Position numbers and translations under genes: made by a program
Origin: an uncultured Aquimarina sp.
Lineage (GTDB): Bacteria; Bacteroidota; Bacteroidia; Flavobacteriales; Flavobacteriaceae
NCBI GenBank assembly: GCA_947503835.1
Contig: CANNFM010000004.1
Location: 186,001 to 250,000, forward strand
Reading direction: 5' to 3'
DNA length: 64,000 bases
Shown: positions 1-9,574 of the stretch, piece after piece
Position numbering within the stretch: the stretch's first letter is position 1
How the letters are laid out: each line of letters begins with the position of its first letter
Notes under the pieces: generated by a model
Database searches by the model: none
The model's input: the letters and a program-made list of their open reading frames with translations, nothing else
Told to the model about the DNA's origin: nothing

Positions 1-3000
1 TCAGCGGTTTTTAAATATTGAAGCTTGGCTTGTTGCAAGGCTTTGGCCTTATTCATCCCTGCTTTAAGGTTGGTATAGAAGTGTTTCATCAACTCGGGTG
101 TGGTTTGATCTGATACCTCCCAACTGGTTAAGAGCAAGCTTTTAGTCCCAGCGTATTGAAACGCAGTACCCAAACTCATGATCCCTTCTCCCTTGGCGAT
201 TTTACCAGATCCTGTATTGCAGGCGCTCAATACAGTAAGCTCGGCAGGGATATCTAGGGCAAATAGCTCATGACTATACAAGAGATTATCTTCTATTGTA
301 TCTTTGCTTTTGGTGAAATAGAGCCTAGAATTCTCTGGTCGTTCGTTATCCACCTCGCCATGCAATGCCAGGTGTAGAATGTTATATTGACCTGCATTTT
401 TCTTAAAATTGGCCTCTATGGCTTCAGACCCGAAGTAATATTGCCCATCGATAATCTCAGAAATGGCTTTGATTTCTTTTCTGGTTCCTGGCAAGTCATC
501 TCCTGCATCTCTAAGGGTAGCTAAACTCATGGTTTTGGCATCTACCACATTGGTGCTGTCTGTAAATGAAAACGCCAGGCATTCTTCTTGTTTTTTAGAT
601 TTTTGAGTGTTTTCATTTGTGGTAAACAAAACATTAGCCGAATTGGCATAACTAATCGCATAGTTATTTAGCAAATACGGCAAATCTTTAGGATTATTGG
701 AGTCTTTATTTTGAGTAAGCAATAGCTCAACGTTAAGATGCCAAAGAGGTCCATCAGGGATGATGATGAGCTCATCTCCTACCAGTTGATCTGCTATTGG
801 AGCTATTAATTGTTGATACAGTTTATAAGAAGATGTTTTAAAATCTCCCACATGTTTTGAGGTAATGGCATCTCTAAAGGTTTCTACTTTTTTAGTAAGA
901 TCGGCAGTAGCCAACTCTTGTACGGCAATCTCGTTTTTAGCAATGGTAAAGGCATAGGTGATACTATCAGAAGTAAAAAATTCTACTACTGTGGTACCCA
1001 CATTAAGTTGTTGCTGAAGTTTACTTACTGATACAATATCGTTTTTGTGTTTTAATTGATAGTATTTGGGGTAGTTTTTTTCTAAGATTTGGGTTAATGA
1101 ATCTTGCCTTCGACTGATCTCAAAGAGTTTATTTTCGTATCGAGTGATTTTTGTGGTATCGATACCCTGTTCGGATTGCTCCTCTGTGATCTTAGATTGG
1201 TAAAACGCTTTATTGATTCTAAGGTCTTTTTCTAGAGTGACAAGATTCGAAGGTAATCCTGTAAAGGTTTTGGCATTGGCATCATTTAAGAGTTCTTTTA
1301 AGGTATTGGCTTTACTTCTTTCGGCATAATAAAAGGCTTTTTCAAGAGCTTTTTGATCTTTTTCTGTAGTATAGAACAATAGTTGTGCTTCTATAGCGCC
1401 TTGATACACTTCTTTGGCTTGTTTAGCAAAGGTTACCTTGTCTTGATAGTTGGTAAAACTTTGTCTTATAGTATTGATTAGAGTATCTGCTTTTTGGCAT
1501 ATACTGATTGCATTTTTAAGATCATTAAGAGTTTGATTTTGTTTGTATAATTTTATGTAGGTCTTGGTTTGGCCTTGTAGGGTAGCTAATAAAATGGTGA
1601 GGTTATAATATTGGTCTAGATCAGCAATATCATTTTTAGAATAATCCTGTTTAGTATTTGATACTATCGCTTTATAATAATTTGTTAATGCATTTTGGTA
1701 CTGCTTTTGTGCAATATTGACTTTTGCAATATCATTATAGGATAATGCTACATTAGGATGATATTTTTCAAAAATGGTTAATTGTATGTCTAATGATCTG
1801 TGGTAATTTTTGAGTGCATTGGTGTAATCCTTCCTCATAAGATCAATATTGCCTATATTTATATAAGAATTTGCAATATAAGGATGAAATTTTCCAAAAA
1901 TATAATTCCTTATTTTTAAGGACTTATTGTAATAATCTAAGGCGTTATCATAATTTCTTTTTTGATAATACAACTCTCCAATATCGTTATAAGAGTCAGC
2001 TATTTCAGAATTATTCTTACCAGATATTTTTGCTCTTATGTTTAGTGCTCTTATATAATATTTGAGAGCTAAATCATTATTTCTTTTTAATCTATATATG
2101 TTTCCTATATTGTTAAAGAGATTTGCAACTATTCTGTTATTTACTCCCCTAATCGAAATATTTTCATTTAAAGATTTTTTATAATAAATAAGAGCTTTAT
2201 CATATTGTCCTTTGTGTTTGTAAACAACACCAATGTTATTATAAATAAATGGGCTTGAGATTTTTTTATTGATTCTATTCTCAATATCAATAGCCTGTTT
2301 GTAGTAATGCAATGCCTTATCAAATTCCCCTTTATTTTTATATGAAATACCTATTTTATTAAATATATTAGCAATACTACTATCATTTTTCCCATAATGA
2401 TCAAGCAAAACTGATAGCCTTGCATTATAGAAAAACAAAGCTTTATCATGTTCTCCTATTTGTTGATATAATCGAGCAATTCCATGATTATATCGAGCAA
2501 TTTCTAAATGATTTCCATTTAAATTTTTTTTACCTAGAAATAAGGCTTTTTCCATATAACTCAGGGCTATATTGTACTTTTCCATCCTATCATATGTAAG
2601 TCCTATATTAAAATAAGAGGTGATAGTTTCTAAATGATTTTTTCCTAATATGTTTTTTCTTAAGGTTAGTGATTTTTTATAGTAATCTATTGCTTTATCA
2701 TATTTTTGTTGCATTAAAAACGCACTTCCTATGTTATTATAAGCATATGCTTCTTCTCTTTTGTTTGTTTTTAGGTGTTTAGAGCTTAACTTTAAAGCCT
2801 TGTTAGCATTAGTCAAAGACTTTTCAAATTTGTCGATACGCCATTGATTTTCAGAAATCTTATTATAACACCTCACTACTCTTTCCCACGCATTCGCTTT
2901 TTCATAAATAGGTAACGCTTTTTTAAAGTATACTATGGAGCTATCTAATTTTCTGCCTGTAAGTAAAGAATCTCCAGTTTTAAAATACTGCGAAGCCGAC

Positions 3001-3113
3001 AACGTATCCGTTGCAACCTGGGCATGTAGCGAATTAGCTAAAAAAGCTATAAAAAAAGTAATTACTAGTACTATAGTTTTTCTTGTGGTCATAGATTTTA
3101 TAGTGTTATACAT
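1..3113 (-). CDS. TPR-CHAT protease-like protein (3' end cut by window edge)
   Basis: About 1037 residues are visible and the frame is still open at the window edge. The ATG at 3113 starts a signal peptide ending near SLHAQ, so the protein is exported. The middle is a long series of degenerate tetratricopeptide repeats. The C-terminal part is a CHAT domain (caspase-like peptidase fold): I read LHLALHGEVDN with the putative catalytic His at about residue 918 and LSACNTGSG with the putative Cys at about residue 965. CHAT proteins with TPRs are common in Bacteroidota and are often coupled to sigma factors or other effectors. The divergent ECF sigma and TPR anti-sigma genes start 290 bp away, so the three probably form one signalling locus. 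Substrate unknown. Confidence 0.9.
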   Translation of the reverse strand, partial: MYNTIKSMTTRKTIVLVITFFIAFLANSLHAQVATDTLSASQYFKTGDSLLTGRKLDSSIVYFKKALPIYEKANAWERVVRCYNKISENQWRIDKFEKSLTNANKALKLSSKHLKTNKREEAYAYNNIGSAFLMQQKYDKAIDYYKKSLTLRKNILGKNHLETITSYFNIGLTYDRMEKYNIALSYMEKALFLGKKNLNGNHLEIARYNHGIARLYQQIGEHDKALFFYNARLSVLLDHYGKNDSSIANIFNKIGISYKNKGEFDKALHYYKQAIDIENRINKKISSPFIYNNIGVVYKHKGQYDKALIYYKKSLNENISIRGVNNRIVANLFNNIGNIYRLKRNNDLALKYYIRALNIRAKISGKNNSEIADSYNDIGELYYQKRNYDNALDYYNKSLKIRNYIFGKFHPYIANSYINIGNIDLMRKDYTNALKNYHRSLDIQLTIFEKYHPNVALSYNDIAKVNIAQKQYQNALTNYYKAIVSNTKQDYSKNDIADLDQYYNLTILLATLQGQTKTYIKLYKQNQTLNDLKNAISICQKADTLINTIRQSFTNYQDKVTFAKQAKEVYQGAIEAQLLFYTTEKDQKALEKAFYYAERSKANTLKELLNDANAKTFTGLPSNLVTLEKDLRINKAFYQSKITEEQSEQGIDTTKITRYENKLFEISRRQDSLTQILEKNYPKYYQLKHKNDIVSVSKLQQQLNVGTTVVEFFTSDSITYAFTIAKNEIAVQELATADLTKKVETFRDAITSKHVGDFKTSSYKLYQQLIAPIADQLVGDELIIIPDGPLWHLNVELLLTQNKDSNNPKDLPYLLNNYAISYANSANVLFTTNENTQKSKKQEECLAFSFTDSTNVVDAKTMSLATLRDAGDDLPGTRKEIKAISEIIDGQYYFGSEAIEANFKKNAGQYNILHLALHGEVDNERPENSRLYFTKSKDTIEDNLLYSHELFALDIPAELTVLSACNTGSGKIAKGEGIMSLGTAFQYAGTKSLLLTSWEVSDQTTPELMKHFYTNLKAGMNKAKALQQAKLQYLKTA

Positions 3114-3230
3114 GCTTTTTTTAGTAGTTCTCCTTTATTGTGTATAGCAAAGAAACTAAAAATGTTACTTTTATAGTTACATTAAAGCGTCTTGGTTTTA
3201 AGATGGATTAATGAATAAACTAAATGTAAT

Positions 3231-3334
3231 CCCTTCTCCTTGGGGAGAAGGTTAGAGCCTGTGCTGAACTTGTTTCAGTAATGAGGGGGTTTTGATTGAA
3301 AACCCTCACCTTAATCCTCTCCCAAAGGGAGAGG
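3231..3334. repeat. Dispersed palindromic repeat, copy A
   Basis: About 104 bp that closely matches 4766-4866: both start CCTTCTCCTTGGGG, share AGCCTGTRCTGAACTTGTTTC in the middle and end TCTCCCARAGGGAGAGG. Each half can fold on itself. The two copies lie in the same orientation on either side of the sigma/anti-sigma pair. Confidence 0.75.
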
Positions 3335-3402
3335 AAACTAAAAAATTTAATTAAATTAACACCAATACAAGGTAACAATCTACTTTTTTAGTACATACAC
3401 CT

Positions 3403-3984
3403 ATGAGTAACATCGATGATCAAAAAATTATAGAAGGTATTGTTGCCGGCGATGAGGCTGTGTTTAAAGCGTTTTATAAGAAAAACCGAAAATATATACG
3501 ACAGTATATCTTAAAAAATTCGGGTAACGAGGATGATGTCGAGGATGTTTTTCAGGATGCGGTTGTGTTTATATATCAAAAATTAAAAGCAGGTTCGTTA
3601 GAGCTTCGATCTCCATTATCAACCTATTTTTATGGGGTGTCGAAGAATATTTGGAGAAACAGATTGCGTAAAAATAGAAAACTAGTGGTTACAGAAGAGA
3701 TCCCAGAGGATACAGCAATAGTTGAAGCTTCGATTCTTGAAGAAATAGAAGACAGAGAACGTGAACATGTGTATCGTAAACATTTTGTTAACCTAAGCGA
3801 TACGTGTCGTGAGGTGTTGCAATTACTTTTTTTGGGTAAGAGCATGAAAGAGATTGCAGAAATCACAGGATATGCCGAAGGATATACGCGAAAAAAGAAG
3901 TTTGAATGTAAAAAACACCTGATCGAAATGATCGAACAGGATCCAATATATCAGGAGTTAAAGATAACTTCTGAAAAAAAATAG
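3403..3984 (+). CDS. ECF-type RNA polymerase sigma factor
   Basis: A 193-residue protein of ECF sigma size. Region 2 lies near residues 25-75 (DVFQDAVVFIYQKL) and region 4 near residues 130-175, where an HTH (GKSMKEIAEITGYAEGYTRK) would contact the -35-type element. It would direct RNA polymerase to a stress or signal regulon. The next gene starts 5 bp after its stop and encodes a membrane protein with TPR-like repeats, a likely anti-sigma factor. The CHAT-TPR gene is divergent. The target promoters cannot be deduced here. Confidence 0.88.
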   Translation: MSNIDDQKIIEGIVAGDEAVFKAFYKKNRKYIRQYILKNSGNEDDVEDVFQDAVVFIYQKLKAGSLELRSPLSTYFYGVSKNIWRNRLRKNRKLVVTEEIPEDTAIVEASILEEIEDREREHVYRKHFVNLSDTCREVLQLLFLGKSMKEIAEITGYAEGYTRKKKFECKKHLIEMIEQDPIYQELKITSEKK

Positions 3985-3989
3985 GCTTT

Positions 3990-4730
3990 ATGGAAAGAAC
4001 GCCAGAAATATTTGAAAAAATAGAAAAGTATCTTACAAATCAATTATCTCCTGAAGAGTTAGCACTCTTTGAAAACGAAATGGCTAATGATACTGTGTTG
4101 CAAAAAGAAGTCGCAACACATAAGGCAATTCATGGCACATTAAGTGATCAAGAGACTTTAGAGGTTAAAGAAAAACTGATAAAAGTGAGTGAAGAGGTTA
4201 AAAAAGAAGAATCTTCTTTCACCAGAACCCTATTTTCCTCGCCGATACGTATTGCAGCTACCATTATTGTAGTATTAGGTGTAGGTACCTTATTATGGAA
4301 TACCATTGATACCACAGATGAACTACGTAATTTATATGCGGCCCATTACGTTCCTTTTCCGGCAGAAGACATCACTCGGGGAGAACCGAATCCCGCTTTG
4401 CAAAGTATAATGAACAACTACAATAAAGGAGCGTATGGTAAAGTAGTTAAGGCACTCGAAAAAGACACCAATCTTGTGGGTCAAAAAGAACTTGGCGTAT
4501 ACCTTGGTACTAGTTATCTCAATACCAATCAAGAACAAAGTGCTATTGCTCAATTCGAAAACATCCTGAACACAAGCAAATACTACGAAGCTTCGAGATG
4601 GTATCTGTCTCTGGCGTATTTGAAATTAAAAAACACTACAAAAACCACAGAAATCCTAGAAGAAATTATCGAATACAAAGGGGTGTATAAAGATAATGCA
4701 GTTCGATTGCTAAACGCATTAACAGAGTAA
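3990..4730 (+). CDS. Membrane-anchored TPR-like protein, probable anti-sigma factor
   Basis: This 246-residue protein has a cytoplasmic N-terminus (about 1-80) with an EIFEKIEKYLTNQLSPEEL segment typical of Bacteroidota anti-sigma-like proteins, one membrane segment at about 85-104, and an outer C-terminal half with TPR-like helices (YLGTSYLNTNQEQSAIAQFENIL). It is cotranscribed with the ECF sigma factor 5 bp upstream. The anti-sigma role is inferred from order and topology; no zinc-binding HxxxCxxC motif is visible, so it is not a classic ZAS protein. Confidence 0.7.
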   Translation: MERTPEIFEKIEKYLTNQLSPEELALFENEMANDTVLQKEVATHKAIHGTLSDQETLEVKEKLIKVSEEVKKEESSFTRTLFSSPIRIAATIIVVLGVGTLLWNTIDTTDELRNLYAAHYVPFPAEDITRGEPNPALQSIMNNYNKGAYGKVVKALEKDTNLVGQKELGVYLGTSYLNTNQEQSAIAQFENILNTSKYYEASRWYLSLAYLKLKNTTKTTEILEEIIEYKGVYKDNAVRLLNALTE

Positions 4731-4765
4731 TGTTTCTTACCAACATAAGTTCAAGTGATTAAAGT

Positions 4766-4866
4766 TCCTTCTCCTTGGGGTGAAGGTTAGAGCCTGTACT
4801 GAACTTGTTTCAGTAATGAGTTTTCGTTGTATTTCCCTCACCTTAATCCTCTCCCAGAGGGAGAGG
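4766..4866. repeat. Dispersed palindromic repeat, copy B
   Basis: Second copy of the repeat at 3231-3334, just after the anti-sigma stop codon. It may also act as a transcription end through its GGGAGAGG-type hairpin. Confidence 0.75.
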
Positions 4867-4980
4867 AGACTTCGACCTTATAATTTTCAGGTAGCACATG
4901 ACATTTTTAAATCTCATTCTATATAAATTTTATAGGGTTAAAATCCGTTGCGCATTTAGAATTTATTTTTTACCAAAATC

Positions 4981-5123
4981 CGTCAATTCGAGTACTTCGA
5001 CCTTAGGAGAAGTGTACTTCGACTGGCTCAGCAGAGCTATCGAGAATAGGATTATTGGTAAAAAAAAGCTATTCTCGATACATTTTGTCTCCATTTCATT
5101 ATGACAGAACACTCGAATTGACG
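4981..5123. repeat. 143-bp element with 13-bp terminal inverted repeats and a nested hairpin
   Basis: CGTCAATTCGAGT at 4981-4993 is the exact reverse complement of ACTCGAATTGACG at 5111-5123. Inside, ATCGAGAATAG (5040-5050) pairs with CTATTCTCGAT (5069-5079). The stretch 4731-5348 holds no convincing gene; short reading frames here are built from repeat sequence. It resembles a MITE-like insertion or a structured dispersed repeat. Confidence 0.65.
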
Positions 5124-5348
5124 CTTTTTTATAGTATTTCTCTTAAATGCACAACAGGTGGGTTAAAGTATTCTTTTAGCTTAAAAAAAATGGAACAAGT
5201 AATAGTTTGTAATGGGTTATTTTCAATGCTTTTTCAAAAAAAATCAATAATCAAGGTAACAACCATTTTTTTCCTGACATACACTTATAAACCCCACAAG
5301 TAAATATTGATTAATAAAGTTATTCAGTTGTAAGTAAAGGAAATAATT

Positions 5349-5621
5349 ATGAATGTTATCATCAAACAGATTAAACTTATTGAGCGAGTAGATCGCCTTG
5401 TCAGAATGCAAGCCACGGGATCACCCGATGAACTAGCCTACAGATTAAGCATTTCAAAAACCAAACTGTATCGAATCATTAATGTAATGAAACAACTGGG
5501 AGCGCCAATTGAATATGATTTCAGTATTCAAAGTTTTGTATATGAACAAGCAGTAGGGTTTACGTTTGGATTTTATGAAAAAGAGCTACAGACCGATAAA
5601 GTAATGATCAGAAAAGCATAA
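5349..5621 (+). CDS. Small winged-helix/HTH protein, paralogue 1
   Basis: A 90-residue protein. Residues 8-50 look like a DeoR/HTH_11-type winged helix (RLVRMQATGSPDELAYRLSI then SKTKLYRIINVMKQLGAPI). AAGGAAATAATT sits before the ATG as a ribosome-binding region. It is about 75 percent identical by eye to the 85-residue protein at 12018, and both genes are followed by the same CGAAAAATGAAACTGG motif. It probably binds DNA as a local regulator; the target is unknown. Confidence 0.7.
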   Translation: MNVIIKQIKLIERVDRLVRMQATGSPDELAYRLSISKTKLYRIINVMKQLGAPIEYDFSIQSFVYEQAVGFTFGFYEKELQTDKVMIRKA

Positions 5622-5640
5622 TCAATGTGGAGTACTTCAA

Positions 5641-5703
5641 TAATTTTTTCAAAAAAATATTCTCAGTCCCGAAAAATGAAACTGGGATGCTCTAATATTG
5701 CCC
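5641..5703 (+). promoter_or_regulatory. Conserved leader-like motif, site 1
   Basis: TTTTTTCAAAAAAAT is followed by CTCAGTCCCGAAAAATGAAACTGGGAT, which can form a six-pair stem (CTCAGT with ACTGGG), then TCTAATATTGCC. Similar sites lie at 12390, 21590 and 28643. Function unknown. The rest of 5704-6047 has no gene, but holds a CTATACTTCGGTATAG hairpin near 5881 and the inverted repeat listed next. Confidence 0.5.
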
Positions 5704-5954
5704 TATAACATACAAAGCGTAATATAACTTTAGACATGGTTATATTATGGGAAGATCCGTTTTTCTATCCGAGCGTGGGTAGGACTATGGCAAGGAAAAA
5801 AAACGGATCACAAGGCGGTGCATTTTGCCCCTTAATTTTTTCGGCAATTAGCTGATTTTTTGCAATTCCCTAAATCCTTCTATACTTCGGTATAGGAGGA
5901 TTTTAAATAACTATCCCATATGCATAAATACTCTAAAATTATTTAGAAAGCAAA

Positions 5955-6035
5955 AAGCCTGTCTAAAAAGGCAGTTCTTCTGTCATCTCTCGACTGAGTT
6001 TATCCAGACCTTGTCGAAGGACTCAGGACAGGCTT
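5955..6035. repeat. Inverted repeat fused to the 5' end of the recombinase gene
   Basis: AAGCCTGTC at 5955-5963 pairs with GACAGGCTT at 6027-6035, with a TTGTCGAAGGACTCAGG segment of the dispersed cttcgac/ctcag type inside. Its right end runs directly into the recombinase frame, which suggests that this repeat replaced the gene's true start. Confidence 0.55.
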
Positions 6036-6047
6036 CTCACCCAAGAT

Positions 6048-7058
6048 TTGTTTCGCTTAGCTCCACAAAAAAAGCCCTATCTAAACACATACGGAACGCA
6101 AGTAATAAAACGCTATCAAGATGCCGGACGTTTTGGTATGGTGGATGCGATGAGAGGAGCAATAGATTTGGCCCTAAAATTTAATGCAGGGGAGGATTTA
6201 TTAATATCGGCTATTAATGAAATATTTTTGGAAGACCTGGAGTCCTGGTATTTAAGTAAAAATAACAAGCCGATAAATAAGAAACATCCAAAAAAGAATG
6301 GTACTCCCTACAAAAATAACAGCCTAAATGGTTTGGGTGTTAGATTAAGATCTATCAGAAGAATTTATAATTTAGCAATTAAGGACAATGATACAGAACT
6401 TAAAATGGATGACTATCCATTTGGTAAAAGTGGGTATTCAATTAAACAGCAGAGAACAAAAAAGAGAGCTGTCGATCTTGATGTCATTGATCAGATCAAA
6501 GAGTTAAAAGCAGAAGAAGGCTCCCCTTTATGGCATCATAAAAATTACTTCCTGGTTAACTTTTATATGAGAGGAATGAACTTCATGGATATGACCTATT
6601 TACAGGTTGGGGCAATTAATAAAGGAAGGCTAAAATATAAAAGACGTAAGACAAAAAGAGGTTCAAATGTTAAGGAGTTTGATATTTTAATTCCAGAATT
6701 TGTGATGGGTATCTTTAATTATTATACCCATGGAAAATCAAAAGAAGACTTAATATTTCCCATTCTGGCGGATGTAATTAATAATGAAACGGATGAAAGA
6801 GTTCATGAAATTTATAAGAATCGCCGTAGAAACCATAATCGCAGGTTAAATACAATTGGTAAAAAACTGAATTTGGATATTAAGTTAACTACCTATGTTG
6901 CCCGACATACCTTTGCAACGGCTGGACTACATAAAGGAATATCAAAAGCTCAAATAGGCGATATGCTGGGCCATACTAATTACTATACTACCGAGGCTTA
7001 TTTTGCAGATTTTGAAAACAAAGTTTTGGACGAAGCTGCAGAAAAGATTTTTGGTTAA
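6048..7058 (+). pseudogene. Tyrosine recombinase/integrase lacking its N-terminus
   Basis: The 336 visible residues include part of a SAM-like core-binding domain (about 10-115) and a catalytic domain with Arg175 (NFYMRGMNF), a basic hairpin KRRKTKRG (about 198-205), Arg286-His287 (TTYVARHTFAT), His309 (LGHT) and the nucleophile Tyr318 (TEAYFADF). Bacteroidota relatives are usually about 400 residues with an arm-binding domain first; here that part is missing and the only start is a TTG inside a repeat. The catalytic residues are intact, so a shortened active enzyme is possible, but a 5'-truncated relic is more likely. Confidence 0.75.
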
Positions 7059-7273
7059 GAAAATAAAACTATTACTCTCCCCAATTTTGTTCCTGTAGTA
7101 TTTCAACGGTATCAAATACTAATTTTGTGTATTCTTTTAGCGGTTGGTTAAAAAGGCCTCGAGCATATAGATATGAAAAGAATTAAAACCACGATTAGAT
7201 CCTGTATGATTGACAAGCTTAAAACAAGTAAAAGATCCGATATTCTTATTAAAAATGTTTGCTACAAAAGTAT

Positions 7274-9463
7274 TTATTCTAGTTGGTAATCAGGGTGACC
7301 AGTTTGCCAGAAAGCAAAAGAATATATATTCGCAAGCTGTTCAAATTCTTTTAATTTAGAGTCACCTATACCATGGCCAGATTCATAATCTACATCAAAA
7401 AGAATAGGTTTGTCAGAACCATTATAAGCTTGAAGTTTTGCCGCAAACTTACCGGGTTGCCATGCTATAACTCTTGGGTCATTCATACCTGTTGTAATGA
7501 AAGTGGCTGGATATTTTACACCTTTTTCAATATGAAGGTAAGCATCCATTTCTATAAGTGCTTTACATTCGATAGGGTTTTTACTAGTTCCAAATTCCTT
7601 TGTATTATTGGGCCCATTAGGGGTGTTTTCATTTCTTAAAGGATTCATCATTCCAACTTCTGGAATTGCCACTGCAAAAAGATCAGGTCTTTCCGTCATA
7701 GCTCTACCTATTAAAATGCCTCCTGCACTACCCCCGCGTATTACAGTTTTGTTATTTGAAGTATATCCTTCTTTGATCATATATTCCGTACAGGAGATTA
7801 AATCTTTCCAGGTGTTAGGTTTTTTGGTTTTTTTTCCATTTTGGTACCATTGATCTCCTTTTTCTCCCCCTCCTCTTACATGTGCAATACAAAATATACC
7901 TCCTTCATCTACCCATGTTAATCTTGTAGCAGAAAAGAAAGGGCGATACGATATACCGTAAGAACCATATCCTAATAATAAGGTTGGTATTTTACCATTT
8001 AACTGAATATCTTTTTTATGAATAATCGATAAAGGGATTTTTTCTCCGTCATGTGCAGTTACTAGTACTTCTTTAACTATAAGATCATCAAATTCTGGAT
8101 AATTTGCTTTTGGGACTAGATTTGCTTCAGAAAAAGTGTTTGTTTTACTATCATATTGATATCTAATATATTCATTTTTCCATCCAGCAGAGGATATCCA
8201 TAGGTCCGAAAAACCTTTGCCTTTTGTCCAAAAATTTAATCTTCCGGATATTCTTGGGAGCTTAATTTCTTTTTCTAAACCGTCTTTTATATTATATAAT
8301 TTCCCTTGAACTCCATTATTGATAGTCGAATAATAAATACCATCTGAAGTCAATCCAAATGTTCTGATCACCTCATCTTGTTTTTGATTGGATAAAACGG
8401 CCGCCTTATCAATGTTTAGATTTGCCATTGAGGTTTCAAACAGCTGAAATTGAGGAGAGTTTTTTGCGGAAGTAAAAATAATATCATCACCATCAAAGAT
8501 TACTTTATCTACCTTGTCCTCTTTTTTATATAAAGGTTTCCACTGAATTTTTGATTGAAGATGCAGATCTTTTACTTCAGCAAAGTAGGCATCCCCATAA
8601 GCGGTAGCACCACCAATATATCCAATCAAATAGTTATCATTTTTTGAAATTAAAGAAGCTATTGGAAAATCTTCTGGTGCAATTCCTAAATCAGGGTGAG
8701 TTTCTCTACTAAATATAACATTTAGATCTTCAGGATTATCTCCTATTTTGTATAGAACAGACTTCATATCCTTTAAAAATCGATCTGAAGTGTGATCTAT
8801 TTCTGGATAGTGTAAGTACATGAATCCACTATTGTCTGGTAGCCAGCTAACACCTCCGCCATCAGAAGGCCAACAGTGACTGATTATTTGAGGTAAAACC
8901 TTTCTCGTTTTCATGTCGATAATAGCCATCTCAGAGATTTCTGCACCACTATGCGACATTGCCAATGCAATGTAGGAGCCGTCCCAACTAGGCTGGATAT
9001 AATTAATTATATACGTATTTCCCGATCTGGGTTTAAAGTCTTTTGCATCAAACAATAATTCATCTTCACTATCAAAACTCTTTCGATAAAACAAACGGGG
9101 AACATTTTCATCTGCCTTTTGCTTTAAGAAGAAATATTGGTCATTTTCGGTAACCTTTACGGACCAAGCAAGGGCAGTTTTTCTTTGGTCATAGCTTTTC
9201 ATCTTTTGAATGAGGCCTTCACGACCAGATATAGTGTTAAGAATACTATCTGTAAATAATGCTTCCTTTTTAAACCAATCACCAACAAGTTCATCTTTTA
9301 GGTTTTCTAAATTTCGGTATTCATCGGTTATAGTCGTATCAAAATAAGTTTCAGCTGTTGGCTTAGACGGTGCTATTGGATAGCTATAAGCTTTTTTTAT
9401 TTGATCTTTCTGATTACAGCCAATAAATAAAATAGTAAGTCCTAATAGAATGATATTTTTCAT
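7274..9463 (-). CDS. Prolyl oligopeptidase family (S9) serine peptidase, lipoprotein
   Basis: This 729-residue protein starts with a lipoprotein signal (LLGLTILFIGC), so it is probably anchored in the periplasm or outer membrane. The N-terminal half (about 30-430) is the expected beta-propeller. The C-terminal alpha/beta hydrolase part shows GGSAGG with Ser579, Asp662 (GMNDPRV) and His697 (ESGHG), the classic catalytic triad. It would cleave proline-containing peptides. It lies 111 bp downstream of the TPR-AraC regulator on the same strand and may be controlled with it. Length and motifs fit the S9A family. Confidence 0.92.
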   Translation of the reverse strand: MKNIILLGLTILFIGCNQKDQIKKAYSYPIAPSKPTAETYFDTTITDEYRNLENLKDELVGDWFKKEALFTDSILNTISGREGLIQKMKSYDQRKTALAWSVKVTENDQYFFLKQKADENVPRLFYRKSFDSEDELLFDAKDFKPRSGNTYIINYIQPSWDGSYIALAMSHSGAEISEMAIIDMKTRKVLPQIISHCWPSDGGGVSWLPDNSGFMYLHYPEIDHTSDRFLKDMKSVLYKIGDNPEDLNVIFSRETHPDLGIAPEDFPIASLISKNDNYLIGYIGGATAYGDAYFAEVKDLHLQSKIQWKPLYKKEDKVDKVIFDGDDIIFTSAKNSPQFQLFETSMANLNIDKAAVLSNQKQDEVIRTFGLTSDGIYYSTINNGVQGKLYNIKDGLEKEIKLPRISGRLNFWTKGKGFSDLWISSAGWKNEYIRYQYDSKTNTFSEANLVPKANYPEFDDLIVKEVLVTAHDGEKIPLSIIHKKDIQLNGKIPTLLLGYGSYGISYRPFFSATRLTWVDEGGIFCIAHVRGGGEKGDQWYQNGKKTKKPNTWKDLISCTEYMIKEGYTSNNKTVIRGGSAGGILIGRAMTERPDLFAVAIPEVGMMNPLRNENTPNGPNNTKEFGTSKNPIECKALIEMDAYLHIEKGVKYPATFITTGMNDPRVIAWQPGKFAAKLQAYNGSDKPILFDVDYESGHGIGDSKLKEFEQLANIYSFAFWQTGHPDYQLE

Positions 9464-9574
9464 GTATTTATCAATTTGGTGTTCTTTTGTGTTGCAAAAA
9501 TATGATATAGTAGTTTCATTTTTTGATACTGAAATATTTTTTTTGAATTTGTTTTTATCAAAGAACCTGATAAA

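Noticed and set aside
4898..5303. Two short reading frames of 68 and 82 codons
   Set aside because: They are built from repeat and hairpin sequence, with no ribosome-binding site or protein-like pattern.
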